The notes beneath the pieces are model-generated. The model searched no databases and was not told the origin of the DNA. It worked only from the letters and a program-made list of their open reading frames with translations. Made by a program: the position numbers and the translations under genes. From Coriobacteriia bacterium (lineage in GTDB: Bacteria; Actinomycetota; Coriobacteriia; Coriobacteriales; Atopobiaceae), in contig JAUMVN010000002.1 of the NCBI GenBank assembly GCA_030530145.1, positions 1 through 64,000 of the forward strand: a DNA stretch of 64,000 nucleotides. Direction: 5' to 3'. Position 1 is the stretch's first letter. Every line of letters begins with the position of its first letter. Below are positions 49,101 through 57,800 of the stretch, one piece after another.

Positions 49101-50132
49101 ATGAGCGATTCGTTCCGACTGGACTCCGACGGTTTCGCGTGCACGCGCGTGTGCGACGAGCCGGAGATCTGGCGCGTGGAACTCGCCATGGGCAGGACCT
49201 TCTTGCCGAGCGTGAACGTGCATGTGGTCCTCGACGGGCCGCACGCGCTCATCGTCGACGCCGGCACCTGGGACGACTACAACGACACCCGCCTCATGCG
49301 GGCGCTCGTGCGCCTGGGCGTCGACCCCTCCCGCGCGACCGTCTTCTGCACGCACTCCCACGAGGACCACACCGGGCTCGTCCGCGAGCTCGCCGTCGCC
49401 GGGGCCAAAATCGTCATGTCGTCGCGGACCCTGGCGGACATGCAGGCGTACTCGAGCCCCGCTTACCGCGACTTCCTTGTTCGCCGCCTGGTCGCCGAGG
49501 GCTCCGAGCCCGCGGCCGCGGAGGAGCTCGCGGCGGTGCTCTGGACCCGCAGGGCCGACTTCACGCTCGACGGGGTTATTGCCAGGACGGTCGAGCCGGG
49601 CGAGCGCCTTGCCTGCGGCCGCTGGCGGTTCGAGGTCGTCGCCACGCCCGGCCACACGCCCGGCCATTGCGTGCTCTGGCTCCCCGAGCGCCGCCTGGCG
49701 CTCACGGGAGACGCGCTCCTCTTTGCCTGCTCGACCTTCATCTGCTTCTGGCAAGACGTGCCCGACTCCCTAGGAGACCACCTGCGTTCGTTGGCTAAGC
49801 TGGCGGACATGGGCATCGATCAGGCGCTTCTTGGCCACGGCGAGCAGAAAGGCGACATTGCCGAGCGGGCCCGGGCGAACATCGCCCACCACGAGCGGAG
49901 AAGCGCACGCGCCCTCGCGGCCATCCGCGAGACGCCGGGGGCGTCCGGCCGGGAGCTCGTGGCGAGGATGGGCTGGCGCGCGGTCGGCGCCGACGGGCTC
50001 GACGCCGTGCCATTGGCCACCAGGTGGTTCTTGTGCGCCGAGTCCATCGCCAACCTGGACCACCTTGTTGAGCGGGGATTGGTTTATCGTCAGAAGGGCG
50101 CCGCGGGCGTCTTTGGATACTATCCGGCATAG
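49101..50132 (+). CDS. MBL-fold metallo-hydrolase
   Basis: A 343-residue metallo-beta-lactamase-fold hydrolase. The metal motif is HSHEDH (His85, His87, Asp89, His90), later ligands are in GHTPGHC, TGDALLF and LLGHGEQKG. The last about 90 residues form a helical, winged-helix-like cap (SGRELVARMGWRA) as in RNase/lactamase-type LACTB2 relatives. GAGGAGAG precedes ATG 49101. The substrate is unknown; glyoxalase-II-like thioester or RNA cleavage are both possible. Confidence 0.82.
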   Translation: MSDSFRLDSDGFACTRVCDEPEIWRVELAMGRTFLPSVNVHVVLDGPHALIVDAGTWDDYNDTRLMRALVRLGVDPSRATVFCTHSHEDHTGLVRELAVAGAKIVMSSRTLADMQAYSSPAYRDFLVRRLVAEGSEPAAAEELAAVLWTRRADFTLDGVIARTVEPGERLACGRWRFEVVATPGHTPGHCVLWLPERRLALTGDALLFACSTFICFWQDVPDSLGDHLRSLAKLADMGIDQALLGHGEQKGDIAERARANIAHHERRSARALAAIRETPGASGRELVARMGWRAVGADGLDAVPLATRWFLCAESIANLDHLVERGLVYRQKGAAGVFGYYPA

Positions 50133-50196
50133 GTGCGCGGCCACGTGGCCGCGCAACGGCGCGCCGCGCGGGCGCGCAACGCGTTAGGAGGCAACA

Positions 50197-50658
50197 ATGC
50201 TCTTCTCTTCTCTTTCCGACTACGGCCAGAACGTGATCTCGTCCGAGGACATGGCCAAGGTCCTCGCGTTCCTCTCCCGCGACGACCTCGAGCAGATCGA
50301 GTGCGGCCGCCATGAGATCGACGGCGAGAGGATCTTCGCCAACGTCATGGAGCTCGAGACCGCCCCGGCCGACAAGAAGCCCTACGAGGCGCACCGCCGT
50401 TACGCCGACGTGCACTTCGTCATCAGCGGCGAGGAGCATGTGGGCCTCGCCCCGGTCGCGGAGCTCGAGCCTGCGGGCGAGTTCAGCGAGAAGGACGACT
50501 TCGGCCTCTACGGCGAGCCCGAGCGCGAGTCCTGGGTCACGCTCCGCGCCGGCGACCTCGTGGTCACGCCGCCGTGCGACGCCCACAAGCCCGGTTGCTG
50601 CGGCGAGGCCGGCCCCGCGAGGCTCAAGAAGGTCTGCGTCAAGATCCTCGTGGCGTAG
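50197..50658 (+). CDS. YhcH/YjgK/YiaL-family cupin protein
   Basis: A 153-residue double-stranded beta-helix protein of the YhcH/TabA/YiaL group, often near sugar-acid or sialic-acid genes and called beta-galactosidase subunit beta by older annotation. Signature parts are YEAHRRYADVHFVISGEE and PPCDAHKPGCC with the metal-binding His/Glu. TTAGGAGG precedes ATG 50197. It may be an anomerase for sugar or sugar acid; the reaction is unproven. Confidence 0.88.
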   Translation: MLFSSLSDYGQNVISSEDMAKVLAFLSRDDLEQIECGRHEIDGERIFANVMELETAPADKKPYEAHRRYADVHFVISGEEHVGLAPVAELEPAGEFSEKDDFGLYGEPERESWVTLRAGDLVVTPPCDAHKPGCCGEAGPARLKKVCVKILVA

Positions 50659-50722
50659 CGCCCGTCTCGCGGCGTAGCGCCGCCGACGGCCCCCGGCGCG
50701 CGGCACGCCCCGCACCCCTCCG

Positions 50723-50782
50723 GAGTTCGGAAGCCTTCCGAACTTTAGGAAGACTTCTCAACTTTGGAAGCCTTCCGAACTC
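50723..50782. repeat. Paired self-palindromic arms between yhcH-like gene and mrp
   Basis: GAGTTCGGAAGCCTTCC (50723-50739) and GGAAGCCTTCCGAACTC (50766-50782) are inverted copies with one mismatch, and each arm contains its own TTCGGAAGCCTTCCGAA-type palindrome. No U-run follows. It lies in a 246-nt gap with nothing else recognised. Confidence 0.65.
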
Positions 50783-50904
50783 GGGGGGAAGACGCTGGGG
50801 CGGGCGCGCGGCCTTGCGGGTAGAATCGAAGACTCGAAACCAACAACAACGCGTCGGGCGCCGCCGGTCGGGGCCCGACGCTCGCGGCATGAAGGGTCGT
50901 GACC

Positions 50905-51816
50905 ATGGACGACGCAGAGAAGCAGCGCATCCGCGAGGAGTTCGAGGCCTCGCGCAAGCAGGGCGCCGAGGCCAAGCAGCAGGAAGCGACGGCCGCGGCG
51001 GCCAACGCCCCCGCCCCGTCGCAGGAGCCGCTCGCCGATGGCGTGACCATTAAGCACGTGGTCGGCGTCGTTTCCGGCAAGGGCGGCGTTGGAAAGTCCC
51101 TGGTCACGGGCATTCTCGCCACCGAGCTCACGCGCCGCGGCGCCAAGGTCGGCATCCTCGACGCGGACGTGACCGGCCCCTCGATCCCGAAGATGTTCGG
51201 TCTCTCGGGCGCGCACGCCTACGCCCAGGACAACCTGCTCGTTCCCCTCGAGTCCGCGGGCGGCGTCAAGATCATGAGCGCGAACCTCGTGCTCGAGAAC
51301 GAGACCGACCCCGTGCTCTGGCGCGGGCCCGTGGTCGCGGGCGCCATCAAGCAGTTCTGGGGCCAGACTGCCTGGGGAGAGCTCGACTTCCTGCTCGTAG
51401 ATATGCCCCCGGGAACCTCTGACGTCGCGCTCACCGTCTTCCAGAGCCTGCCCGTGGAGGGCGTCGTCATCGTCAGCTCGCCGCAGGACCTCGTCCAGAT
51501 GGTCGTGGGCAAGGCCGTGAGCATGGCGAACATGATGGACGTGCCCGTCCTCGGCCTCGTGGAGAACATGGCCTACGTCGAGTGCCCCGACTGCGGCAAG
51601 AAGATCTACCCTTACGGCCCTTCTCGCCTGGAGGAGACGGCGGCTGCCTTCGACCTCATCGAGCTCGGGCAGCTGGGCATCGACCCCGCGCTGGCGGCCG
51701 CCTGCGACGCAGGTAACCTCGAGGCCGCGCTGCCCGAGGGTACCCTGCCGCAGATGGTCGAGACGGTCGTGCAGGTTGCCGAGTTCACCGAGTTCCTGGC
51801 CAACGAGGGCGAATAG
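50905..51816 (+). CDS. mrp: Mrp/NBP35-family P-loop ATPase, iron-sulfur carrier
   Basis: ATPase (ApbC/Mrp) thought to carry and hand over Fe-S clusters. The 303 residues show the deviant Walker A SGKGGVGKS (residues about 56-64), DADVTGPSIPKMFG, DMPPGTSD, and the C-terminal Cys pair VECPDCGKKIYPYG. A 50-residue charged N-terminal leader precedes. ATG 50905 with GAAGGG eight bases ahead is chosen over GTG 50899. The next gene begins five bases after its stop, forming an operon with two flavoproteins and an MFS carrier. Confidence 0.92.
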   Translation: MDDAEKQRIREEFEASRKQGAEAKQQEATAAAANAPAPSQEPLADGVTIKHVVGVVSGKGGVGKSLVTGILATELTRRGAKVGILDADVTGPSIPKMFGLSGAHAYAQDNLLVPLESAGGVKIMSANLVLENETDPVLWRGPVVAGAIKQFWGQTAWGELDFLLVDMPPGTSDVALTVFQSLPVEGVVIVSSPQDLVQMVVGKAVSMANMMDVPVLGLVENMAYVECPDCGKKIYPYGPSRLEETAAAFDLIELGQLGIDPALAAACDAGNLEAALPEGTLPQMVETVVQVAEFTEFLANEGE

Positions 51817-51821
51817 CACGC

Positions 51822-52982
51822 ATGGCGAAGAAGGTCTCCAGAGCCAAACAGAGAGAAGCCCTTCTCGCCGCGGCCGCGGCCGTCGAGGTGCCTGCTGTCT
51901 GTGACGTCGCCGTGATCGGCGGCGGCGCGGCGGGGCTCGCGGCCGCGGTCACGGCCGCCGAGGCGGGCGCGAGCGTGGTCGTCCTCGAGCGCGAGCTCGA
52001 GTGCGGGCGCAAGATTCTGGCTACGGGCAACGGCCGCTGCAACTTCGCGAACGAGAACCTTGATGCGACGCGTTACAACGATCCGCAGTTCGTGACCGGT
52101 GTTTGCGGCGCTGGCGACGCGTGGCTCGCCGACGTGCTCGCGTTCTGGCGCGGGTGCGGCCTGGCGTGGGTCTCCGAGGGCGGGCGCCTCTACCCAATGT
52201 CGCTGCAGGCGGCGAGCGTGCGCAACGTGCTGCTCGACCGTTGCCGCCGCGTAGGCGTCGTGCTCGCTCCCGGCCGCGCGGTCGAGTCCCTGGACAACCT
52301 GCCGACGCGCGCCTCCGCGGTGGTGCTCGCTTGCGGCGGGGGAGAGGCGCTCGCCGGCCGCGCGGGCCTCGCGTCGCGCCCGTTCGAGCCGGTGCTCTGC
52401 CCCGTGGCGGCGCGTCCCGCGTACGCCGGCCTCGACCTCGCCGCACTCGATGGGCGACGCGCCCGCGCCCATGCGACGCTGCTGCGCGGCGGCTGCGAGG
52501 TCTTCGCCGAGGACGGCGAGGTGCTCTCCCGCGCCTGGGGTCTCTCCGGCATCGTGATGTTCGACTTCTCGCGCCGCGTGGTCGCGGGCGACGTCGTGCG
52601 GCTCGACCTCACGTGCGGTATGCCGGCCGACGTCCTAGCGGCGGCGGCGCCCGAGGGCGTGCTCGACCCGCAGGTGGTGGCGGCCCTCGGCGGGGGCCGT
52701 GCGTCGCTGGAGCGGGCCCGGGCGCTCGACTTTCGCGTGGACGGCCTAGCCGAGACCAATAAAGCCCAGGTCCTGCGCGGTGGGCTTCTTACCAACCAGT
52801 TCGACTCGTCGACGCTTGAGGCGACGCCGCGGCCGGGCCTCTTCGCGTGCGGAGAGGCGCTCGACGTGGACGCCGACTGCGGCGGTTTCAACCTCGCGTG
52901 GGCATGGAAGAGCGGCATGGTCGCCGGCGCGGCCGCGGCCGCCCATGCGCTCGGATCAGAAGGGAACACCCGATCATGTTAG
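51822..52982 (+). CDS. HI0933/YhiN-like FAD-dependent oxidoreductase
   Basis: A 386-residue flavoprotein of the HI0933 family: FAD motif VIGGGAAGLAAAVTAAEAG (residues about 28-46), GRKILATGNGRCNFAN, and the C-terminal PGLFACGEALDVDADCGGFNL. Such proteins are common but of unknown function, possibly acting on modified sulfur or tRNA compounds. It ends in a 7-base overlap with the next flavoprotein gene (ATGTTAG), so both are translated together. Confidence 0.85.
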   Translation: MAKKVSRAKQREALLAAAAAVEVPAVCDVAVIGGGAAGLAAAVTAAEAGASVVVLERELECGRKILATGNGRCNFANENLDATRYNDPQFVTGVCGAGDAWLADVLAFWRGCGLAWVSEGGRLYPMSLQAASVRNVLLDRCRRVGVVLAPGRAVESLDNLPTRASAVVLACGGGEALAGRAGLASRPFEPVLCPVAARPAYAGLDLAALDGRRARAHATLLRGGCEVFAEDGEVLSRAWGLSGIVMFDFSRRVVAGDVVRLDLTCGMPADVLAAAAPEGVLDPQVVAALGGGRASLERARALDFRVDGLAETNKAQVLRGGLLTNQFDSSTLEATPRPGLFACGEALDVDADCGGFNLAWAWKSGMVAGAAAAAHALGSEGNTRSC

Positions 52983-54643
52983 AGGTCTCCGGCATCCGGA
53001 TCCGGCTGTCCCAGCTCGACGGCGGCGATAAGCGCGAGCTCGCGGCCCTGCGCAAGGCATGCGCGAAGAAGCTCCGCGTCGACCCCGGCCAGCTCGCCTC
53101 CATAGAGCGCCGCCGCCGCTCCATCGACGCCCGCAAGAAGAACGACATCTCGCTCACGTACACGGTGCGCGTCGAGCTCAAAGGCGGCGAGGCGGCCGAG
53201 ACGGCGCTTCTCGCTAAGCTCACCCGCGCACGCGCCGACAAAGGCGTTAAGCCGGCCGTGGCCGACTCATTCACGTTCCCGGGGCTCGTCCTCAACGGGC
53301 CTGAGCTGCGGCCCGTTGTCGTGGGAGCCGGCTGCGCGGGGCTCTTCTGTGCGCTCTCGCTCGCTCGCGCGGGCCTGCGGCCGCTGCTCGTGGAGCGCGG
53401 CGACGACGCGACCCGTCGCGGCCAGATCGTGGCGACGCACAACCGGACGGGCGTCCTCGACCCGCAGAGCAACATCCAGTTCGGTGTCGGCGGCGCGGGC
53501 ACGTTCTCGGACGGCAAGCTCCAGACCGGCACAAAAAGTCCTGCTCACCGGCTCATTCTGCAGACCTTCGTGGAGGCCGGCACCCAGCCGCAGATCCTCT
53601 GGGACGCGAAGCCTCACGTGGGCAGCGACGTGCTGCCCGGCGTGGTCACGAATATCCTGCGCCAAATCGAGGAGACCGGCGGCGAGGTCCGCACGCGCTG
53701 CCGGATGACCGCCGTCGACGTGGCGGACGGGCGCGTGACGGGCGTCACCCTGGTGTCGCAGGACGCCGAGGGCGCCGAACATGAGGAGCGCGTGGCGGCC
53801 TCCGACGTCATTCTGGCCACCGGCCACTCGGCGCGCGACGTCTTCGAGATGCTGCGCGACCGCAAGGTGGCCATGGAGCGAAAGACCTTCGCCATGGGCG
53901 TGCGCATCGAGCACCTTCAGGCCGACATCGACCGCGCCCTCTACGGTCCTGCCGCTGGCAACCCTGCGCTCGGCGCCGCGCCGTACAAGCTCTCCGAGCA
54001 CCTGCCGAGCGGCCGCTCGGCGTTCAGCTTCTGCATGTGCCCCGGCGGCTTCGTGGTCTCGGCCGCGAGCGAGCCGGGCGGCGTGGTCACGAACGGCATG
54101 AGCCTCTCGGACCGCGCGGGGACCAACTCGAACTCGGGGCTTCTCGCCAACGTGTTCCCTGACGATCTACCGGGTGACGACGTGCTCGCCGGCATCGCGC
54201 TTCAGCGTGAGTGCGAGCGCGCGGCCTTCGCGGCTGGCGGCGGGGATTTTGTGGCTCCGGCGCAGCTCGTGGGCGATTTCCTGCGCGGCCAGGCGTCGAC
54301 GGCCGGCGGCGAGGTCGCTCCCACCTACCCGCGCGGCGTCGCGTGGGGCAGCATCGACGGGTGCCTGCCTCCCTACATCGTGGAAACCTTACGCGCCGCC
54401 ATCCCGAACATGGCCCGCAAGCTGCGCGGATTCGACACGGCCGACGCCGTGCTCACCGGCGTGGAGACGCGCTCGAGCTCGCCGGTGCGCGTGACGCGCG
54501 GCGAGGACGGACAGAGCGTGAACGTCCGCGGCCTGTGGCCGGTCGGCGAGGGCGCGGGCTACGCGGGCGGCATCATGTCCGCCGCGACCGACGGGCTTCT
54601 TGCCGCGCAGAACGTCATCGCGTCGATCAAGGAGAGAGCGTGA
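52976..54643 (+). CDS. NAD(FAD)-utilising dehydrogenase (COG2509-like)
   Basis: A 555-residue flavoprotein: a small N-terminal alpha/beta domain (about 1-85, with RRRRSIDARKKND), FAD motif VVGAGCAGLFCALSLARAG, GTFSDGKLQTG and a late WPVGEGAGYAGGI. The family is widespread and poorly characterised. ATG 52976 overlaps the upstream stop; an apparent open frame farther upstream belongs to a shadow. The 3' end overlaps the MFS gene by four bases (GTGA). Confidence 0.85.
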   Translation: MLEVSGIRIRLSQLDGGDKRELAALRKACAKKLRVDPGQLASIERRRRSIDARKKNDISLTYTVRVELKGGEAAETALLAKLTRARADKGVKPAVADSFTFPGLVLNGPELRPVVVGAGCAGLFCALSLARAGLRPLLVERGDDATRRGQIVATHNRTGVLDPQSNIQFGVGGAGTFSDGKLQTGTKSPAHRLILQTFVEAGTQPQILWDAKPHVGSDVLPGVVTNILRQIEETGGEVRTRCRMTAVDVADGRVTGVTLVSQDAEGAEHEERVAASDVILATGHSARDVFEMLRDRKVAMERKTFAMGVRIEHLQADIDRALYGPAAGNPALGAAPYKLSEHLPSGRSAFSFCMCPGGFVVSAASEPGGVVTNGMSLSDRAGTNSNSGLLANVFPDDLPGDDVLAGIALQRECERAAFAAGGGDFVAPAQLVGDFLRGQASTAGGEVAPTYPRGVAWGSIDGCLPPYIVETLRAAIPNMARKLRGFDTADAVLTGVETRSSSPVRVTRGEDGQSVNVRGLWPVGEGAGYAGGIMSAATDGLLAAQNVIASIKERA

Positions 54644-55875
54644 CTCAGCGCAGCGCCCTGACGTCCGAGCGCCCCGCGGTCGGTTCCGTCGACGGCAGCT
54701 ACCAGCACACCCTGTACGCCTGCTTTATCGGCTATATTGTCCAGGCGGTCGTGAACTGCTTCGTGCCGCTGCTCTTCGTCACGTTCCAGAGCCAGTACGG
54801 CATCCCGCTCGACCAGATCACGCTGCTCATCACGGTTAACTTCTTGATCCAGCTCGTCATCGACCTGCTCTCCGCGGGCTTCATCGACCGGATCGGCTAC
54901 CGCGCCTCGGCGCTCATCGCGCATGCGTTCGCGGCCGCGGGCCTCGTCGCGCTCACCGTCCTGCCGGAGGTCGTGCCCGGCCACTTCGGCGGCATCCTCG
55001 CCGCCGTCTGCCTCTACGCTGTGGGCGGCGGCCTGCTCGAGGTGCTCATCAGCCCCATCGTCGAGGCCTGCCCTACGAGCAACAAAGAAGGGGCCATGAG
55101 CCTGCTCCACTCCTTCTATTGCTGGGGCGCGACCGGCGTGGTGCTTCTTTCCACGGCGTTCTTCGCGGTGTTCGGGACCGCGAGCTGGAAGGCGCTCGCG
55201 CTGCTGTGGGCGCTTATCCCCATCGCGAACGGCGTCTTCTTCACGCGCGTGCCCATCTACAGCCTGCACGAGGAGGGCGAGCGCGGCATGGGCATGGGCG
55301 AGCTCGCGCGGACCCGCGTGTTCTGGCTGCTCATGCTCATGATGGTGTGCTCTGGCGCAGCCGAGCAGTCCGTGAGCCAGTGGGCGTCGACCTTCGCTGA
55401 GCAGGGCCTCGGCATCACGAAGACGCTCGGCGACCTCGTGGGGCCGATGTCGTTCTCCGTCCTCATGGGCCTCTCACGCGTGCTCTTCGGCAAGTACGGG
55501 GAGGGCCGCGACTCGGGACGCGTTATGCGCCTGAGCTGCTGCTTGTGCATCGCCGCCTACCTTGTCATCACGCTCGCGCCGAGCCCGGCGCTGCAGCTTG
55601 TGGGCTGCGCGGCGTGCGGCTTCTCGGTCGGCGTGCTGTGGCCGGGGGCGTTCAGCCGCAGCTCGGCGGCGCTGCCCCGCGGCGGCACCGTGCTCTTCGC
55701 GCTGCTCGCGCTGGCAGGCGACCTCGGTTGCTCCGGCGGCCCCACCCTCGTCGGCTTCGTCTCGAGCGCCGCCGGCGACAACCTCGCGGACGGTATCCTG
55801 GCCGCGATCGTCTTCCCGGTGCTGCTGCTCGTCGCCCTTCTCGCCACCCGTGGGGCTGAAGGAAACAAGGCTTAG
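54640..55875 (+). CDS. Major facilitator superfamily transporter
   Basis: A 411-residue MFS carrier with about 12 membrane segments. It begins with GTG 54640, overlapping the preceding TGA, with GGAGAGA before it. The first helix reads YACFIGYIVQAVVNCFVPLLF, and a loop after TM4 contains CPTSNKEGAMSLLHSFYCWG, as in FucP/fucose-permease-like carriers. No substrate is known; its place at the end of the mrp-flavoprotein operon gives no clear hint. Confidence 0.85.
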   Translation: MTQRSALTSERPAVGSVDGSYQHTLYACFIGYIVQAVVNCFVPLLFVTFQSQYGIPLDQITLLITVNFLIQLVIDLLSAGFIDRIGYRASALIAHAFAAAGLVALTVLPEVVPGHFGGILAAVCLYAVGGGLLEVLISPIVEACPTSNKEGAMSLLHSFYCWGATGVVLLSTAFFAVFGTASWKALALLWALIPIANGVFFTRVPIYSLHEEGERGMGMGELARTRVFWLLMLMMVCSGAAEQSVSQWASTFAEQGLGITKTLGDLVGPMSFSVLMGLSRVLFGKYGEGRDSGRVMRLSCCLCIAAYLVITLAPSPALQLVGCAACGFSVGVLWPGAFSRSSAALPRGGTVLFALLALAGDLGCSGGPTLVGFVSSAAGDNLADGILAAIVFPVLLLVALLATRGAEGNKA

Positions 55876-55966
55876 AGCCACGACACTGCGCAGAACGAAC
55901 CCGATTTGGGCCCGCGCTACCCGCCAGCGGTACGGCCAGAGGCTTTACGTCGAGAGCCCGTGCAAC

Positions 55967-56096
55967 AAAACGACGACTTTGCGGCAAGTTTCGGCCATTT
56001 TGGACCCCTCATGCCCACGAAATAGCCGCCAAACGGCTCTAAATGAGCCCTCCAGGGGGTGTCCAGCCGCATATTCTGCCGCAAAGTCGTCGTTTT
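55967..56096. repeat. Long inverted repeat element E7
   Basis: Perfect 20-bp arms AAAACGACGACTTTGCGGCA (55967-55986) and its complement (56077-56096) enclose a GGCTC/GAGCC hairpin (56035-56039, 56045-56049) and looser GGACCCC pairing. Same size as E1-E6, but the GAGTAGC stem is not seen. It stands between convergent genes. Confidence 0.8.
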
Positions 56097-56174
56097 ATTG
56101 CTAGCCCACCGAGCGCAAAGAAGCCCGTCCCGAAACGAGGGCGGGCTTCTTTGCGGATGGCTGGTCCTTATCCG

Positions 56175-57713
56175 CTACACGTGGCCGTTTGCGGCGAGCT
56201 CGACGCAGCGGTAGGCGCCGTCGTAGACGCCGATGCGGTTCGCGTCCTCGATGCGGTCGCACATGGCGGCGATGAGCTCGCGGTCTGCCTGGAAGGAGTC
56301 GAGCATGCCCAGGACCTCGGCCGTGTCGTCGATCTCGTAGGTGCCGTCGCCGACCTCGGCCGCGCGGATGGCGCCCCAGGCCTCGTGGCCCCCCACGCGA
56401 TGGATCATCAGCTTGGGCACGGGATAGAAGCTGAACTCGGAGGGCTTGGTCACGAGCACGTCCGAGCAGCGCATGAGCAGGTTCGAGCTGTACACGGCGG
56501 CAAAGATGTCGTCGTCGCAGAAGGCGTGGATGCCCGTGACCTCGCCGGTGAGCGCCGTCTCCGCGAAGGCGCGGACCTCCTCGAAGTCGCCGAAGTGGAG
56601 CTGCGCCTCGTCGCGCAGGCCCGCCACCTTCTTTGCGAGCTCCTTCCAGACCTTGCGGTGGTCGCCGACGTTCACGAAGAGGACCGCCTCGCCGCGTCGC
56701 ACGTAGGGCAGGAGCTTCTCGCAGATGGCGCAGAAGAGCTCGGACTGCGCGCCCGCCCCGCCGACGGAGAGGAGGTAGCGCACGGGGCCCCCGCCGAGCA
56801 CACGCTCGCGCCGCGCCGCGCAGTCGGCCTCGATGTTCGCCACGAGCTCATGGTCCACGTAGTGGCCGGTGTAGGCGATGGCGTCGTCAGGCATCGGCTT
56901 AAGGACGTGCCCGGGCCACATGCCGCGCAGCTCTTTGTAGCCCAGGTACGCGCCGGGCGTCTGGACGGCGTGGATGGAGCCCTCCGCCAGGTGAAGGGCC
57001 ATCGGCCAGTTGTCGGGGACGGCGTTGACCACGTGCGTGAGGCCGGCGTGGACGGCCGCCTGGCTCGGCCACGCGTGCGTGCCGATGTAAGGGACGTCGC
57101 GCGGCAGGTCGCGGAAGAGCGGCACGCAGAGCTCGGCGTTCTTCTGGTCGCCGGCGTTGTACGAGAGCTTGCGGAAGCCCTCGGAGTTGAGCGGCTCCCA
57201 CACCGCGGCGTTGAAGGGCGGCACCGCCTGCGAGAGGCGCGAGCCCATGGAATAGAGCTTGTTCTGGTAGGCGATGACCTTGGAACCCGTGGACTCGGGA
57301 AAGCCGGCGAGGTCGAGCCAATACGGCGTGTAGCCCATGGCGCGGGCTGCGCTCGCCATGGCCATGCTGATGCGGTAGTGGCCGAAGCCCATGCGGATGT
57401 TGCCCACGACGAGCGGCTTCCCGGCGGCGTCGCCGACCGTGCGCGGGGTGGCCGGCGCCGGGGGCTGCGCCGCCGCGTCCGCCGCGAGGTCGAGCGCCGG
57501 GGCCGCCGCGCCGCCCTTGGCCAGCCTGAGGTTGCGCACGCCCAGCGGCTCGCCGATCGCGGGCGTCGAGGTCGCGCGCAGGTGGTAGACCGTCCCGGAG
57601 TCGTCGCCGAACCTCTTGACGAAGCCTTCCTTGCCTCGGCACGCCTTCTCGTAGACCTTGGGGTCCTGCGCGTTGCCGAAGACGCTCGCCGCCCGGTCCT
57701 CGCCGTTCGCCAT
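56175..57713 (-). CDS. Uncharacterised glycosyltransferase-like (GT-B fold?) protein
   Basis: A 512-residue protein I cannot place with certainty. After about 100 residues with a Pro/Ala-rich linker it reads VVGNIRMGFGHYRISMAMASAARAMGY, like the opening of MurG/MGDG-synthase GT-B enzymes, and it has a second Rossmann-like half (RYLLSVGGAGAQ; VLFVNVGDH; VLVTKPSEFSFYPVPKLMIHRVGGHE). GGAGG precedes ATG 57713. It is divergent from a TetR gene over a 41-bp palindrome, so that regulator probably controls it. A lipid or cell-surface glycosyltransferase is possible. Confidence 0.6.
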   Translation of the reverse strand: MANGEDRAASVFGNAQDPKVYEKACRGKEGFVKRFGDDSGTVYHLRATSTPAIGEPLGVRNLRLAKGGAAAPALDLAADAAAQPPAPATPRTVGDAAGKPLVVGNIRMGFGHYRISMAMASAARAMGYTPYWLDLAGFPESTGSKVIAYQNKLYSMGSRLSQAVPPFNAAVWEPLNSEGFRKLSYNAGDQKNAELCVPLFRDLPRDVPYIGTHAWPSQAAVHAGLTHVVNAVPDNWPMALHLAEGSIHAVQTPGAYLGYKELRGMWPGHVLKPMPDDAIAYTGHYVDHELVANIEADCAARRERVLGGGPVRYLLSVGGAGAQSELFCAICEKLLPYVRRGEAVLFVNVGDHRKVWKELAKKVAGLRDEAQLHFGDFEEVRAFAETALTGEVTGIHAFCDDDIFAAVYSSNLLMRCSDVLVTKPSEFSFYPVPKLMIHRVGGHEAWGAIRAAEVGDGTYEIDDTAEVLGMLDSFQADRELIAAMCDRIEDANRIGVYDGAYRCVELAANGHV

Positions 57714-57741
57714 CGTGGCCTCCTTGACCGTCGTGTGGACA

Positions 57742-57782
57742 GGTGATAGCCTAACTATCAATCTGATAGACAGGCTATCACC
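57742..57782. promoter_or_regulatory. 41-bp palindromic TetR operator
   Basis: GGTGATAGCCT (57742-57752) and AGGCTATCACC (57772-57782) are perfect inverted arms, and between them CTATCA/TGATAG (57755-57760, 57764-57769) is a second dyad with the same axis. Two TetR dimers could bind. It controls the divergent genes starting at 57713 and 57801. Confidence 0.87.
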
Positions 57783-57800
57783 GAGCAGGAGGCCGTTCAA

